Shown piece by piece: positions 15,723 through 23,752 of a stretch of 29,369 nucleotides of DNA (its first letter is position 1; each line of letters opens with the position of its first letter). The notes under the pieces were generated by a model, which saw nothing but the letters and a program-made list of their open reading frames with translations, searched no databases and was not told where the DNA came from. Where the stretch lies: NCBI GenBank assembly GCA_910586945.1, contig CAJULO010000006.1, positions 42,821-72,189 on the forward strand, read 5' to 3'. The position numbers and the translations under genes are program-made. The stretch comes from an uncultured Christensenellaceae bacterium (GTDB lineage: Bacteria > Bacillota > Clostridia > Christensenellales > Borkfalkiaceae).

Positions 15723-16424
15723 TTATTGTTTACGAGGGTCTATATATTTTACAGCCCCGTCTTCTTTTTTAAATCTACCATAAGTTCCTTGTGCTTTTTT
15801 ATATGCTTCATCAGCAGTCATACCGGATTTAATAAAATCCATCATTTTGCCAAAGTTAACAAATTCATAGCCGATAACTTCACTGTTTTTATCTAGGGCG
15901 AGTTTTGTTACATAACCGTCAGTCATTTCAAGATAACGCACACCTTTTTCAGCTGTAGAGTACATTGTACCTATTTGTGAACGCGTACCTTTTCCTAAAT
16001 CTTCAAGTCCGGCACCAATGATGAGTCCATCATCGGAAAATGCTGATTGACTTCTACCATAGGCAATTTGTAAAAACAATTCACGCATAGCAACATTGAT
16101 AGCGTCACAAACAAGGTCAGTATTCAATGCTTCTAAAATTGTCTTTTTAGGCAAAACTTCAGCTGCCATTGCAGCAGAATGTGTCATACCTGAACAACCA
16201 ATTACTTCCACTAAAGCTTCTTGAATAATTCCACCTTTAATATTCAAAGTCAATTTACAAGCACCTTGTTGTGGAGCACACCAGCCTACACCATGTGTTA
16301 AACCGGAAATATCTTTTACTTCTTTTACTTGCGTCCATCTACCTTCTTGTGGAATAGGTGCAGGTCCATGATGGGCACCTTGTACCACACAAAGCATTTC
16401 TTTCACCTCATGTGAAAATTGCAT
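15723..16424 (-). CDS. NifU/IscU-like Fe-S scaffold protein paired with GGGtGRT
   Basis: A 233-aa protein whose middle resembles the NifU/IscU scaffold fold: GVGWCAPQQGACKLTLNIKGG, then EALVEVIGCSGMTHSAAMAAEVLP. This gives Cys at the expected loop positions for holding a nascent iron-sulfur cluster. The third conserved scaffold Cys is not obvious; the nearest is in TDLVCDAINVA. The protein is longer than plain IscU, with an additional C-terminal half (about residues 130-233) containing GYVTKLALDKNSEVIGYEFVNFGKMMDF, not recognised. The start at 16424 is chosen because GGAGGT (16431-16436, minus strand) stands 6 nt upstream; a frame 11 codons longer lacks such a site. It is the first gene of a two-gene operon with the GGGtGRT protein and is divergent from tyrS. 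Whether it supplies clusters generally or only to its partner is unknown. Confidence 0.82.
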   Translation of the reverse strand: MQFSHEVKEMLCVVQGAHHGPAPIPQEGRWTQVKEVKDISGLTHGVGWCAPQQGACKLTLNIKGGIIQEALVEVIGCSGMTHSAAMAAEVLPKKTILEALNTDLVCDAINVAMRELFLQIAYGRSQSAFSDDGLIIGAGLEDLGKGTRSQIGTMYSTAEKGVRYLEMTDGYVTKLALDKNSEVIGYEFVNFGKMMDFIKSGMTADEAYKKAQGTYGRFKKEDGAVKYIDPRKQ

Positions 16425-16475
16425 ATATTTACCTCCGAACCAAATTTTATCTAACAAATTTAGACTTACATTTAT

Positions 16476-16504
16476 ATTATATCATATCTAAAAGAAAATA
16501 ACAA
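16476..16504 (-). promoter_or_regulatory. Candidate promoter of NifU-like/GGGtGRT operon
   Basis: Minus strand TTGTTA (16504-16499), a 17-bp spacer, TATAAT (16481-16476). The -10 is perfect, the -35 weaker. It lies 51 bp before the start. Confidence 0.5.
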
Positions 16505-16543
16505 ATATTTAGGTAAAAAATTTTAAATTTATTTATTTTTTTA

Positions 16544-16572
16544 TTTACAACATATAAGCATTGTGGTAAAAT
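16544..16572 (+). promoter_or_regulatory. Sigma-A promoter of tyrS operon
   Basis: TTTACA (16544-16549), a 17-bp spacer, TAAAAT (16567-16572). It lies 27 bp before the ATG, leaving no room for a T-box leader. Confidence 0.72.
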
Positions 16573-16599
16573 AAAATAAAATATTTAAGGAATATATTT

Positions 16600-17796
16600 A
16601 TGAGTAGCATATTAAAAACTTTTAAAGAGCGTGGTTTTTTAAAGCAGATTGTTGCCGAAGAAGAACTAGATAAGCTTTTACATACGCAAAAAATAGTATT
16701 TTATATTGGTTTTGACCCCACTGCTGATAGTTTACATGTAGGGCATTTTGTGCAACTTATGGCAATGCGACATATGCAACTTGCTGGACATACTCCCATT
16801 ATTTTGATTGGTGGGGGAACGGGAATGGTAGGTGACCCCTCTGGTAGAACGGATATGCGCAATCTAATGACAAAAGAAGTTGTGCAAGCAAACTGCAATG
16901 CCTTTCAGAGACAAATTGCTAAATTTTTATCATTTGAAGGGGAAAATGCTGCTAAAATGATTAATAATGCAGACTGGTTATGCACCTTAAATTATGTTGA
17001 TTTTTTGAGAGAAATTGGTATGCATTTTTCAGTCAATAAAATGCTTACTGCAGAATGTTATAAGTCAAGAATGGAAAAAGGACTATCCTTTTTAGAGTTT
17101 AATTATATGCTTATGCAAGCATTTGATTTTTACATGTTGTATGAGCGAGAGGGATGTCTGCTACAGCTTGGAGGAGATGACCAATGGAGCAATCTACTTG
17201 CAGGAGTAGATTTAATTCGTCGTAAAAAGCAGAAGGTAGCATATGCAATGACCTTTCAACTCTTAACGACAAGTGATGGTAAAAAAATGGGGAAGACTGC
17301 AAATGGAGCAATTTGGTTGGATGCCAATAAAACTTCGCCATATGACTTTTATCAATATTGGAGAAATATTGACGATAATGATGTAGAAAAAGTTTTTAAA
17401 CTTTTAACATTTTTATCACTTGAAGAGATTGTACAACTTTGTGCGTTTAGAGATGAACGAATGAATAGAGCAAAAGAAATCTTAGCATATGAAGTTACAA
17501 AACTTGTACATGGAGAGGATATTGCCAATCAAGTACAACAACAAGTGCGTGCCGCCTTTTCAAACGATGTGACAAATATGCCACAAGTCAAGATAGCAAA
17601 GGAGAAGAATAATATTCTAGATATTTTAATTGAGACAGGGCAAGCGAAGAGTAAAAGTGAGGCAAGAAGAGTGGTTGAAGGTGGAGGTGTTACGATTGAT
17701 GACGCAAAAATCACGGATATCCACACCATAATTGCACAACACGAATTTGTATTGCACAAAGGTAAAAAAGTGCATATCAAGGTAAAGTTGGAATAA
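16600..17796 (+). CDS. tyrS: Tyrosyl-tRNA synthetase
   Basis: This class Ic synthetase charges tRNA-Tyr with tyrosine. It is 398 aa, within the bacterial range. The HIGH signature is HVGH at residues 46-49 and the KMSKS signature is KMGKT at 229-233. GFDPTADSLHVGH, GGGTGMVGDPSGRTDMR and the tyrosine-binding QLGGDDQWSN are typical. The C-terminal S4 RNA-binding domain (GQAKSKSEARRVVEGGGVTI) is present. AAGGAA precedes the ATG by about 7 nt. The leader is too short for the T-box control common on tyrS in Firmicutes, so regulation must differ. It heads a tight cluster with the YigZ-like gene 1 bp downstream, then ilvE and recX. Confidence 0.97.
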   Translation: MSSILKTFKERGFLKQIVAEEELDKLLHTQKIVFYIGFDPTADSLHVGHFVQLMAMRHMQLAGHTPIILIGGGTGMVGDPSGRTDMRNLMTKEVVQANCNAFQRQIAKFLSFEGENAAKMINNADWLCTLNYVDFLREIGMHFSVNKMLTAECYKSRMEKGLSFLEFNYMLMQAFDFYMLYEREGCLLQLGGDDQWSNLLAGVDLIRRKKQKVAYAMTFQLLTTSDGKKMGKTANGAIWLDANKTSPYDFYQYWRNIDDNDVEKVFKLLTFLSLEEIVQLCAFRDERMNRAKEILAYEVTKLVHGEDIANQVQQQVRAAFSNDVTNMPQVKIAKEKNNILDILIETGQAKSKSEARRVVEGGGVTIDDAKITDIHTIIAQHEFVLHKGKKVHIKVKLE

Positions 17797-17797
17797 T

Positions 17798-18442
17798 ATG
17801 CAAGCATACTGGACGATAGCAGAAAGCTTTTCTTATGAAAAGGTGATAGAGAAATCAAAATTTATAGCCAATTTTAAAAGGATAGAGATAGAGAAAGAAG
17901 GAAGAGACTTTATAGAACAAATTGCTAAAGCCCATCCATTTGCAACACATAATTGTTATGCTATGATTGCAGACAGAGAGGGAAAGATACAACGATTTAG
18001 TGATGATGGAGAACCACAAGGTACAGCTGGCATACCCATATTAGAAGTGCTGAAAAATAAAAAGATATACCAAGTTGTAGTAGTGGTCACTCGCTATTTT
18101 GGTGGAGTGAAATTGGGTGTTGGTGGACTTGTTCGAGCATATACTTCTACGGTGGCGGATGCTTTGACTGAGGATAAACTTTGTCAATGTATACAGAGTC
18201 AAATTATAGAAATACAAAATATGCAGTATGAGTATTTTGCAACATTGAAAACGGTATTACAACAGGAAAATTGTGCTATATGCAATGTGTTATATACAGA
18301 TACAATTACACTAAAGGTTGCACTGCCTTTAGAAAAATATACAGAAATATTGGAGAGGATAAATAATATTCTATGTGGTAGATTACAATATATTTTAAGA
18401 GAAATTGACTATTTACCATATAGTCAAAAAAAGGAGAAATAG
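17798..18442 (+). CDS. YigZ/YvyE (IMPACT/UPF0029) family protein
   Basis: A 214-aa protein of the IMPACT family. The N-terminal domain carries FSDDGEPQGTAGIPILEVL and VVVTRYFGGVKLGVGGLVRAY, the family's hallmark; the C-terminal ~70 residues form the small second domain of bacterial members. The biochemical role is not settled; the eukaryotic homologue regulates the GCN2 kinase on ribosomes, and bacterial versions are often linked to translation or proline-peptide hydrolysis. The ATG follows the tyrS stop by one base, so expression is coupled. It is separated from ilvE by 2 bp. No lesions seen. Confidence 0.92.
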   Translation: MQAYWTIAESFSYEKVIEKSKFIANFKRIEIEKEGRDFIEQIAKAHPFATHNCYAMIADREGKIQRFSDDGEPQGTAGIPILEVLKNKKIYQVVVVVTRYFGGVKLGVGGLVRAYTSTVADALTEDKLCQCIQSQIIEIQNMQYEYFATLKTVLQQENCAICNVLYTDTITLKVALPLEKYTEILERINNILCGRLQYILREIDYLPYSQKKEK

Positions 18443-18444
18443 AT

Positions 18445-19536
18445 ATGCAAAATTTAAAAATTATTTTAAACACAAATTTAAAGAAAAAACCTGATGCGAC
18501 AACTAAACTTGGTTTTGGCAAAAAATTTACAGACCATATGTTCACTATGATATATAAAGAGGGTAAAGGTTGGCATAATGCACAAATTCAACCATATTCG
18601 CATATAGCATTTGACCCAGCTACAACTATTTTCCATTATGCACAAGGTATTTTTGAGGGACTGAAAGCATACAAAAATGAGAAAGATGAAATTTTACTTT
18701 TTCGTCCAGAAGAAAACTTTAAGCGTCTAAATGCTTCTGCTAGAAGAATGTGTATTCCAGAAATTGATGAAAAATTTGCATTGCAAGCATTGTCTAAGCT
18801 TTTAGAAATCGAAAAAGATTGGATTCCTACAGCCGAAGGAACATCTCTCTATATTCGTCCAAGCATAATTGCAACAAATGTAGCTCTAGGTGTACATCCT
18901 AGTATAGAATATCTCTTTTTTATCATTTTATCACCAGTGGGTTCTTATTATAAAAAAGGTCTTGCCCCTATTAAACTTTTGGTGGAAGATTTTTATGTGC
19001 GTGCTGCAGTTGGTGGGACAGGAGCAGTAAAATGCATTGGCAACTACGGAGCAAGTTTAAAGGTGGCGGAAAATGCTATACAACACGGTTGTGACCAAGT
19101 GTTGTGGCTTGATGCAAATGAGCATAAATATCTTGAAGAAGTTGGTTCTATGAATATCTTTGTCGTGATTGATGACACTGTGATTACACCAGCATTAACA
19201 GGTTCTATTTTGCCAGGTATCACGCGTAAAAGTTGTATAGAACTCTTGCGAGCAAGTGGTTATAGAGTGGAAGAAAGGGATATAAGTATTGAAGAAGTGA
19301 TTGATGCACAAGAAACAGGCAGTCTTACTGAAATGTTTGGTTCTGGTACAGCTGCTGTTGTTTCACCAGTAGGAAGCTTTCAATATAAATATAAAGAATA
19401 TACCATTGGCAATGGTTGTATGGGGCAAGTCGCACAATTTTTATATAGTGTATTGACAGGTATGCAATATGGTAAAATTGAAGATAAATTTAACTGGTCA
19501 TACAATGTTACAAAAAAAGCAAAACAAGAAATTTAG
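18445..19536 (+). CDS. ilvE: Branched-chain amino acid aminotransferase
   Basis: This PLP enzyme (fold type IV) interconverts Leu, Ile and Val with their 2-oxo acids using glutamate. It is 363 aa and of the longer BCAT type. The PLP lysine is K196 in GTGAVKCIGNYGASL. HYAQGIFEGLKAYK, the substrate loop region SLTEMFGSGTAAVVSPVG and the phosphate-binding TGSILPGITRKS are all present. AAGGAG stands about 8 nt before the ATG. It is the third gene of the tyrS cluster. No branched-chain biosynthesis genes or leader lie nearby, so here it may serve amino acid degradation or synthesis; the sequence does not tell. Confidence 0.96.
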   Translation: MQNLKIILNTNLKKKPDATTKLGFGKKFTDHMFTMIYKEGKGWHNAQIQPYSHIAFDPATTIFHYAQGIFEGLKAYKNEKDEILLFRPEENFKRLNASARRMCIPEIDEKFALQALSKLLEIEKDWIPTAEGTSLYIRPSIIATNVALGVHPSIEYLFFIILSPVGSYYKKGLAPIKLLVEDFYVRAAVGGTGAVKCIGNYGASLKVAENAIQHGCDQVLWLDANEHKYLEEVGSMNIFVVIDDTVITPALTGSILPGITRKSCIELLRASGYRVEERDISIEEVIDAQETGSLTEMFGSGTAAVVSPVGSFQYKYKEYTIGNGCMGQVAQFLYSVLTGMQYGKIEDKFNWSYNVTKKAKQEI

Positions 19537-19548
19537 TTGGTTTGTAAA

Positions 19549-20166
19549 ATGTTCGAAATTACAGCAATACAAGCACAAGTTAAAGATAAAGAAAGATGTA
19601 ATATCTATTTGGATGGACAGTTTTATTGCGGACTTAAAGCTGAGACAGTATATCGTTATCAATTACAAGTAGGACAGAAGATAGAGCAATCTAGACTAGA
19701 AGAGATACAATTTGAAAATGAAAAGATGCAGGCATTAGATAAAGCTTTTTCTTATCTTTCAGCAACGATGAAAACAGAACGGCAAATGCGTGACTATTTA
19801 TGCAAAAAAGGATATTTGCCTTCGGTCTGTGATTATGTTTTGGAAAAGTTATACTATTATAAACTGTTAGATGATAAGCTTTATACCAAACAATATATAA
19901 AATCGGCAAGCAAAACGAAGGGGGCAAGAAGAATCTCTTTAGAACTTAGACAAAAAGGGGTAGATGTTGATATGATAGATGATGCTCTAATCACGATAGA
20001 GGATGCAGAGCAACGGGCAAAAGAGGTGCTTGCAAAATATATGCGACATAAAGCGAATACAAAAGAAAATTTAGCAAAAGCATTTCGCTATCTACTTTCC
20101 AGAGGATTTAATTATGATGATGTAAAAAGTGCTTTAGCAAATTACGGAATGGAAGAAGAATATTAA
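19549..20166 (+). CDS. recX: Regulatory protein RecX
   Basis: RecX modulates RecA filaments during recombination and the SOS response. From ATG 19549 the protein has 205 aa. It has the Firmicutes-type N-terminus (ITAIQAQVKDKERCNIYLDG) and then three-helix repeats: ALDKAFSYLSATMKTERQMRDYL, YYYKLLDDKLYTKQYI, GARRISLELRQKGV, and a C-terminal repeat ending FRYLLSRGFNYDDVKSAL. A TTG directly after the ilvE stop (19537) would add four residues, but the ATG fits the family start better; neither has a good SD, suggesting coupling to ilvE 12 bp upstream. recA itself is not in the window. Confidence 0.9.
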   Translation: MFEITAIQAQVKDKERCNIYLDGQFYCGLKAETVYRYQLQVGQKIEQSRLEEIQFENEKMQALDKAFSYLSATMKTERQMRDYLCKKGYLPSVCDYVLEKLYYYKLLDDKLYTKQYIKSASKTKGARRISLELRQKGVDVDMIDDALITIEDAEQRAKEVLAKYMRHKANTKENLAKAFRYLLSRGFNYDDVKSALANYGMEEEY

Positions 20167-20217
20167 AAAAATAGGTATAGTAAATTAAAAATAGGCAAAA
20201 ATATCTAACAGGAAGAT

Positions 20218-20278
20218 TAGTTCTACACAATAAAGTAAAGTAATACATAAAATAATTAGGTAGAACTATATTTTCCAA
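20218..20278. repeat. Spaced 9-bp inverted repeat upstream of mazF
   Basis: TAGTTCTAC (20218-20226) and its exact complement GTAGAACTA (20270-20278), 43 bp apart, within the 140-bp gap before mazF. It could be a regulator site or the base of an mRNA fold; chance is possible in A+T-rich DNA. Confidence 0.4.
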
Positions 20279-20306
20279 AAGATAAAATTAGCGAAGGTTG
20301 CTTATT

Positions 20307-20672
20307 ATGTTAGATATTAAACGCGGAGAGTTATACTATGCCGACTTAAGTCCTGTAGTTGGTAGTGAACAAGGAGGGATTCGTCCTGTACTTGTTGTAC
20401 AAAATGATATAGGAAATAAATATTCACCGACAGTAATTGCTGTAGCAATTACAAGTAAATTGACAAAGGCAAGATTGCCAACGCATATTGAACTTGCCGG
20501 ACAAAATTACGGATTGCAAAAAGATTCTGTTATTTTGCTGGAACAAATCCGTACACTTGATAAGAGAAGATTAAAAGAGAGAATAGGAATATTACCTTCA
20601 TGTACAATGCGGCAAGTAGATGTAGCACTTCTTATTAGTTTGGGATGTCAGCCTGTGGAACAGACGAGTTAG
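20307..20672 (+). CDS. mazF: MazF/PemK family mRNA interferase, no adjacent antitoxin
   Basis: A 121-aa endoribonuclease toxin very like the chromosomal NdoA/EndoA of Bacillus: KRGELYYADLSPVVGSEQGG, RPVLVVQNDIGNKYSPTVI, AITSKLTKARLPTHIEL, and VILLEQIRTLDKRRL carrying the conserved Arg and the Thr-Leu active-site loop. MazF cuts mRNA at short sequences and is normally held by a MazE antitoxin encoded just upstream. Here the 140 bp upstream contain no reading frame long enough for MazE and the previous gene is recX, so the antitoxin must be elsewhere or replaced. ATG 20307 is preferred over an in-frame TTG at 20298; GAAGG (20293-20297) fits the ATG. A hairpin follows at 20750-20790. Confidence 0.93.
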   Translation: MLDIKRGELYYADLSPVVGSEQGGIRPVLVVQNDIGNKYSPTVIAVAITSKLTKARLPTHIELAGQNYGLQKDSVILLEQIRTLDKRRLKERIGILPSCTMRQVDVALLISLGCQPVEQTS

Positions 20673-20749
20673 TGCAATTGTACTTTTGTATTTGTGCTAG
20701 ATTTGTACTGAAAAATAGCATATAATATAGATATGCTGTGTGACAAAAT

Positions 20750-20790
20750 AATACAAAAATAGCAAAAAAAACTTTTGTTATTTTTGTATT
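20750..20790 (+). terminator. Hairpin terminator after mazF
   Basis: Arms 20750-20767 and 20773-20790 pair over 18 positions with one G-T pair and a 5-nt loop. It overlaps the -35 box of the lgt promoter, so mazF termination and lgt initiation share DNA. Confidence 0.65.
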
Positions 20791-20803
20791 TTTCTGTTAT
20801 ACT
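20775..20803 (+). promoter_or_regulatory. Sigma-A promoter of lgt operon
   Basis: TTGTTA (20775-20780), a 17-bp spacer, TATACT (20798-20803) with an extended TG at 20795-20796. It lies 17 bp before the lgt ATG. Confidence 0.75.
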
Positions 20804-20820
20804 AATGCAAAGGAGTCATT

Positions 20821-21708
20821 ATGATAAAGCCATATAAAGAATATTTTACAATATTTTATGGAACAAGTTTTGCCTTTAATATTTACTACTATGCACTATG
20901 TATTTTGGCAGGTATTATCTTATGTACAGTGGCATGCCTTTTTTTATTTAAACGCCGCAATCTTTCTGCCGATTACATATTAGAACTTTTAATACTTTTA
21001 CTACCATTTGGAATTATTGGTGCAAGAACTTTTTATGTATTGACAGACCCTAATACAAATTTTTCACAGTGGTTCCAGTTTAGAGATGGAGGCATATCTA
21101 TTTTAGGAGCAGTAATTGGTGGTGCAATAGGTATTGTCATTTTTTGTCTGTGGAGAAAGGTAAATTTTTTGCGTCTTACAGACTGCATTGTGTCCGGTTT
21201 AATTTTAGCACAAGGGATAGGACGCTGGGGGAATTTTATCAATCAAGAAGTTTATGGACAGTTGATTACAAATCCAAAATGGCAGTTCTTTCCTTTTGCA
21301 GTTGAAATTGATGGGAATTGGTATCAAGCACTCTTTTTTTATGAGTTTGTCTTCAATATTTTAATGTTTATAGGACTGTACATATTCATGTGGTTCTATA
21401 GAAAAAAACCAAATGGACTTTCTACAGCAATTTACTTTATGGGATATGGAATTGTTCGTTCCATTATGGAAGGTATGCGCGACAGTCAATTTATATTGGG
21501 GCATAGTATAGCAATTTCTCGTGTCATCAGTATTATTATGGCAGTAGGTGGTGCAATTTTATTTGTGGTTGTACTTTTGTTAAACTATAAAAAAGAAGGC
21601 AGTCTATTTGGTTCAAAAAGAGGGGAAGAACTTGCAATTTTACCAAAATATCCGTTGCACAAGTCGACAGATAAAGCTGTTGAGAAGATAGATAAAAAAG
21701 GAAAATAA
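20821..21708 (+). CDS. lgt: Prolipoprotein diacylglyceryl transferase
   Basis: This integral membrane enzyme transfers diacylglycerol from phosphatidylglycerol to the lipobox Cys of prelipoproteins, the first step of lipoprotein maturation. It is 295 aa with about seven membrane segments. The Lgt signature is clear: GIGRWGNFINQEVYG with R135, N138 and E143, preceded by FRDGGISILGAVIGG. The His found at the HGG site of the E. coli enzyme is not present here, as is usual in Firmicutes. A cytoplasmic basic tail (KKEGSLFGSKRG...) ends the protein. AAAGGAG lies 6 nt before the ATG. It heads a five-gene operon that also holds lspA, the next enzyme of the same pathway. Confidence 0.96.
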   Translation: MIKPYKEYFTIFYGTSFAFNIYYYALCILAGIILCTVACLFLFKRRNLSADYILELLILLLPFGIIGARTFYVLTDPNTNFSQWFQFRDGGISILGAVIGGAIGIVIFCLWRKVNFLRLTDCIVSGLILAQGIGRWGNFINQEVYGQLITNPKWQFFPFAVEIDGNWYQALFFYEFVFNILMFIGLYIFMWFYRKKPNGLSTAIYFMGYGIVRSIMEGMRDSQFILGHSIAISRVISIIMAVGGAILFVVVLLLNYKKEGSLFGSKRGEELAILPKYPLHKSTDKAVEKIDKKGK

Positions 21709-21711
21709 CAA

Positions 21712-23151
21712 ATGAGAAATTTATCTGCATTGACTGACTTATATCAGTTGACAATGTTAAATGGATATTTTAAAGAAAATAAGCTAGAGGATTATGCTGT
21801 ATTTGATTTATTTTTTCGACAAAATGAACAATTTAGCTATTCCATAGCATGTGGAATTGTACAAGCTATAGAATACATACAAAACTTATCTTTTACAGAT
21901 GAAGATATTGCATATTTACGCCGTTTAAAGTTGTTTGAAGAAGATTTTTTAAAGTATTTGAAGGCATTTCATTTTACGGGGAATGTCTATGCTGTACCAG
22001 AAGGAAGTGTAATTTTTCCACATGAACCAATTTTAACGATAGAAGCACCTCTTTTAGAAGCACAATTTGTAGAAACAACACTTTTGAATATCATCAATCA
22101 TCAAACGCTAATAGCTACGAAAAGTGCCAGAATTTGTCATGAAGCGAATGGCAAGAAAGTGTTTGAACTTGGGGCGAGACGAGCACAGGGACCGGATGCA
22201 GCAATTTATGGTGCAAGAGCAGCTATGCTTGGTGGTTGTAGTGCAACTTCAAATATCTATGCTGGTAAAGCTTTTGGACTTCCTGTGATTGGTACGCATG
22301 CACATGCTTGGGTAATGTCATTTGATAGCGAGTTAGAGGCATTTAGAGCATATGCAGCATTATATCCAAATAACTGTACACTACTTGTGGATACCTATAA
22401 CACATTAAAGAGTGGGATACCAAATGCTATTCAAGTCTTTCAGGAACTCAAGGAAAAGGGATATACGCCGAAGGCTATTCGCTTGGATAGTGGAGATTTA
22501 GCATATCTTTCAAAAGAAGCTAGAAAAATGCTAGATAGTGCCGGTTTTACAGAAATAAAAATTATGGCTTCTGGAGATTTAGATGAGCATATCATTGCTT
22601 CTTTAAAGAATCAGGGAGCAAAAATTGATATCTATGGTGTCGGAACAAAATTGATAACTTCTGCCAATATGCCAGCACTTGGTGGAGTCTATAAGCTTGT
22701 AGAATTGCGTCCTAAAAATAAAGATAAAATCTATAAAATCAAGCTTTCAAATAATATCAATAAACTGACAACTCCAGCAATGAAAGTTGTCTATAGAATA
22801 TACAATAATGAGACTAGCAAGGCAGAGGCGGACCTCATTGCATTACAAGATGAAGAGATTGATTGTAAAAAACCACTTACAATAACACATCCTACAGAGC
22901 GGTGGAAGCAACATACTTTTACAAATTTTACAGTTGAAAAATTAACGAAGCTCATTATGAAAAATGGGAAACTCGTGAAACCTTTACCAACATTACAACA
23001 AAGTATTGCATATGCCAAAGAAGAATTAAATAGCTTTTGTGATGAATACAAAAGATTGGACAATCCACATGTATATAAAGTGGATTTATCAGATAAGCTC
23101 TATACTATAAAAAATAATTTAATAGCGGAGATTAAAGATAAAAATGGCTAA
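21712..23151 (+). CDS. pncB: Nicotinate phosphoribosyltransferase
   Basis: It converts nicotinate and PRPP to nicotinate mononucleotide, the entry step of NAD salvage. The protein is 479 aa, the size of the long Gram-positive type. Typical segments are ALTDLYQLTMLNGYF at the N-terminus, FELGARRAQGPDAAIYGARAA, GTHAHAWVMSFDSE (site of the phosphorylated His), AIRLDSGDLAYLS and YGVGTKLITS. A C-terminal extension beyond the barrel (about residues 380-479) carries THPTERWKQHTF. It starts 3 bp after lgt with no good SD, so it is probably coupled. It overlaps the following coiled-coil gene by 8 bp. Confidence 0.96.
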   Translation: MRNLSALTDLYQLTMLNGYFKENKLEDYAVFDLFFRQNEQFSYSIACGIVQAIEYIQNLSFTDEDIAYLRRLKLFEEDFLKYLKAFHFTGNVYAVPEGSVIFPHEPILTIEAPLLEAQFVETTLLNIINHQTLIATKSARICHEANGKKVFELGARRAQGPDAAIYGARAAMLGGCSATSNIYAGKAFGLPVIGTHAHAWVMSFDSELEAFRAYAALYPNNCTLLVDTYNTLKSGIPNAIQVFQELKEKGYTPKAIRLDSGDLAYLSKEARKMLDSAGFTEIKIMASGDLDEHIIASLKNQGAKIDIYGVGTKLITSANMPALGGVYKLVELRPKNKDKIYKIKLSNNINKLTTPAMKVVYRIYNNETSKAEADLIALQDEEIDCKKPLTITHPTERWKQHTFTNFTVEKLTKLIMKNGKLVKPLPTLQQSIAYAKEELNSFCDEYKRLDNPHVYKVDLSDKLYTIKNNLIAEIKDKNG

Positions 23152-23719
23152 AAAATTTTCAAAAGATAGTGTTGACTTACTACTGCAAAATATGCAACAG
23201 TTGCATGACAAACAAATAGAAGCGTTATCTATGCAATTAGATACTTTAAAAGAGAAAAATAGAGATTTAGAGGCAAGCTTATATCAATTGCAAGAGCGTG
23301 AAGATAAGGTAAGCAAGGCACTTATAAGTGCTGAAATCAAGGGAGAAGAAATCAAGCGTAGTTACGAGCTTACTGCACAATTAGAATGGAAAAGATTAAA
23401 GGCATTTGCTGATAAGTGGAAGGCATTGCTTTTAGATATGAAAACAGACTTAAAAAATACTAAGTATGAAGTGTATTTAAAATATGCCGATGATTTTTCT
23501 GCTTTACTTGGACAAGACTATCACAGCTTTATGCAGAGTCAAGACGAAAATTTAAAGTTGGATAATAGCATAATTTCTCCTAGCGAGATTATGCATGATA
23601 TTATTGAAGATGATTTAAAGTTTAATATCAATGATATCTTATATCCATCAAAAGATTTAAATTTGGAACAACTCTGTAGAGAGTTAGGGCTTATGGAAGA
23701 AGATACAAAAGAGGGCTAA
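23144..23719 (+). CDS. Coiled-coil protein of unknown function
   Basis: A 191-aa protein I cannot place in a family. Residues about 12-60 form a strong coiled coil (LLLQNMQQLHDKQIEALSMQ, then KEKNRDLEASLYQLQERE). A second helical part, SKALISAEIKGEEIKRSYEL followed by EWKRLKAFADKWKALL, loosely recalls DivIVA-type proteins, where a membrane-curvature domain precedes such a segment; that domain is absent. The C-terminal ~60 residues are acidic and end ELGLMEEDTKEG. No signal peptide or membrane segment. The ATG overlaps the pncB stop by 8 bp, and lspA lies downstream, so it is made with lipoprotein and envelope enzymes. A structural or division-related role is inference. Confidence 0.75.
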   Translation: MAKKFSKDSVDLLLQNMQQLHDKQIEALSMQLDTLKEKNRDLEASLYQLQEREDKVSKALISAEIKGEEIKRSYELTAQLEWKRLKAFADKWKALLLDMKTDLKNTKYEVYLKYADDFSALLGQDYHSFMQSQDENLKLDNSIISPSEIMHDIIEDDLKFNINDILYPSKDLNLEQLCRELGLMEEDTKEG

Positions 23720-23752
23720 TAGACGAATTGACGAGTATGGAGTAGAATAAAT

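Noticed and set aside
15201..15896. Plus-strand frames of 127 and 97 codons opposite the GGGtGRT operon
   Set aside because: They are shadows of strongly conserved minus-strand genes with good ribosome sites.
16425..16457. Eleven-codon N-terminal extension of the NifU-like protein
   Set aside because: The GGAGGT ribosome site lies inside this extension and is ideally spaced for the ATG at 16424.
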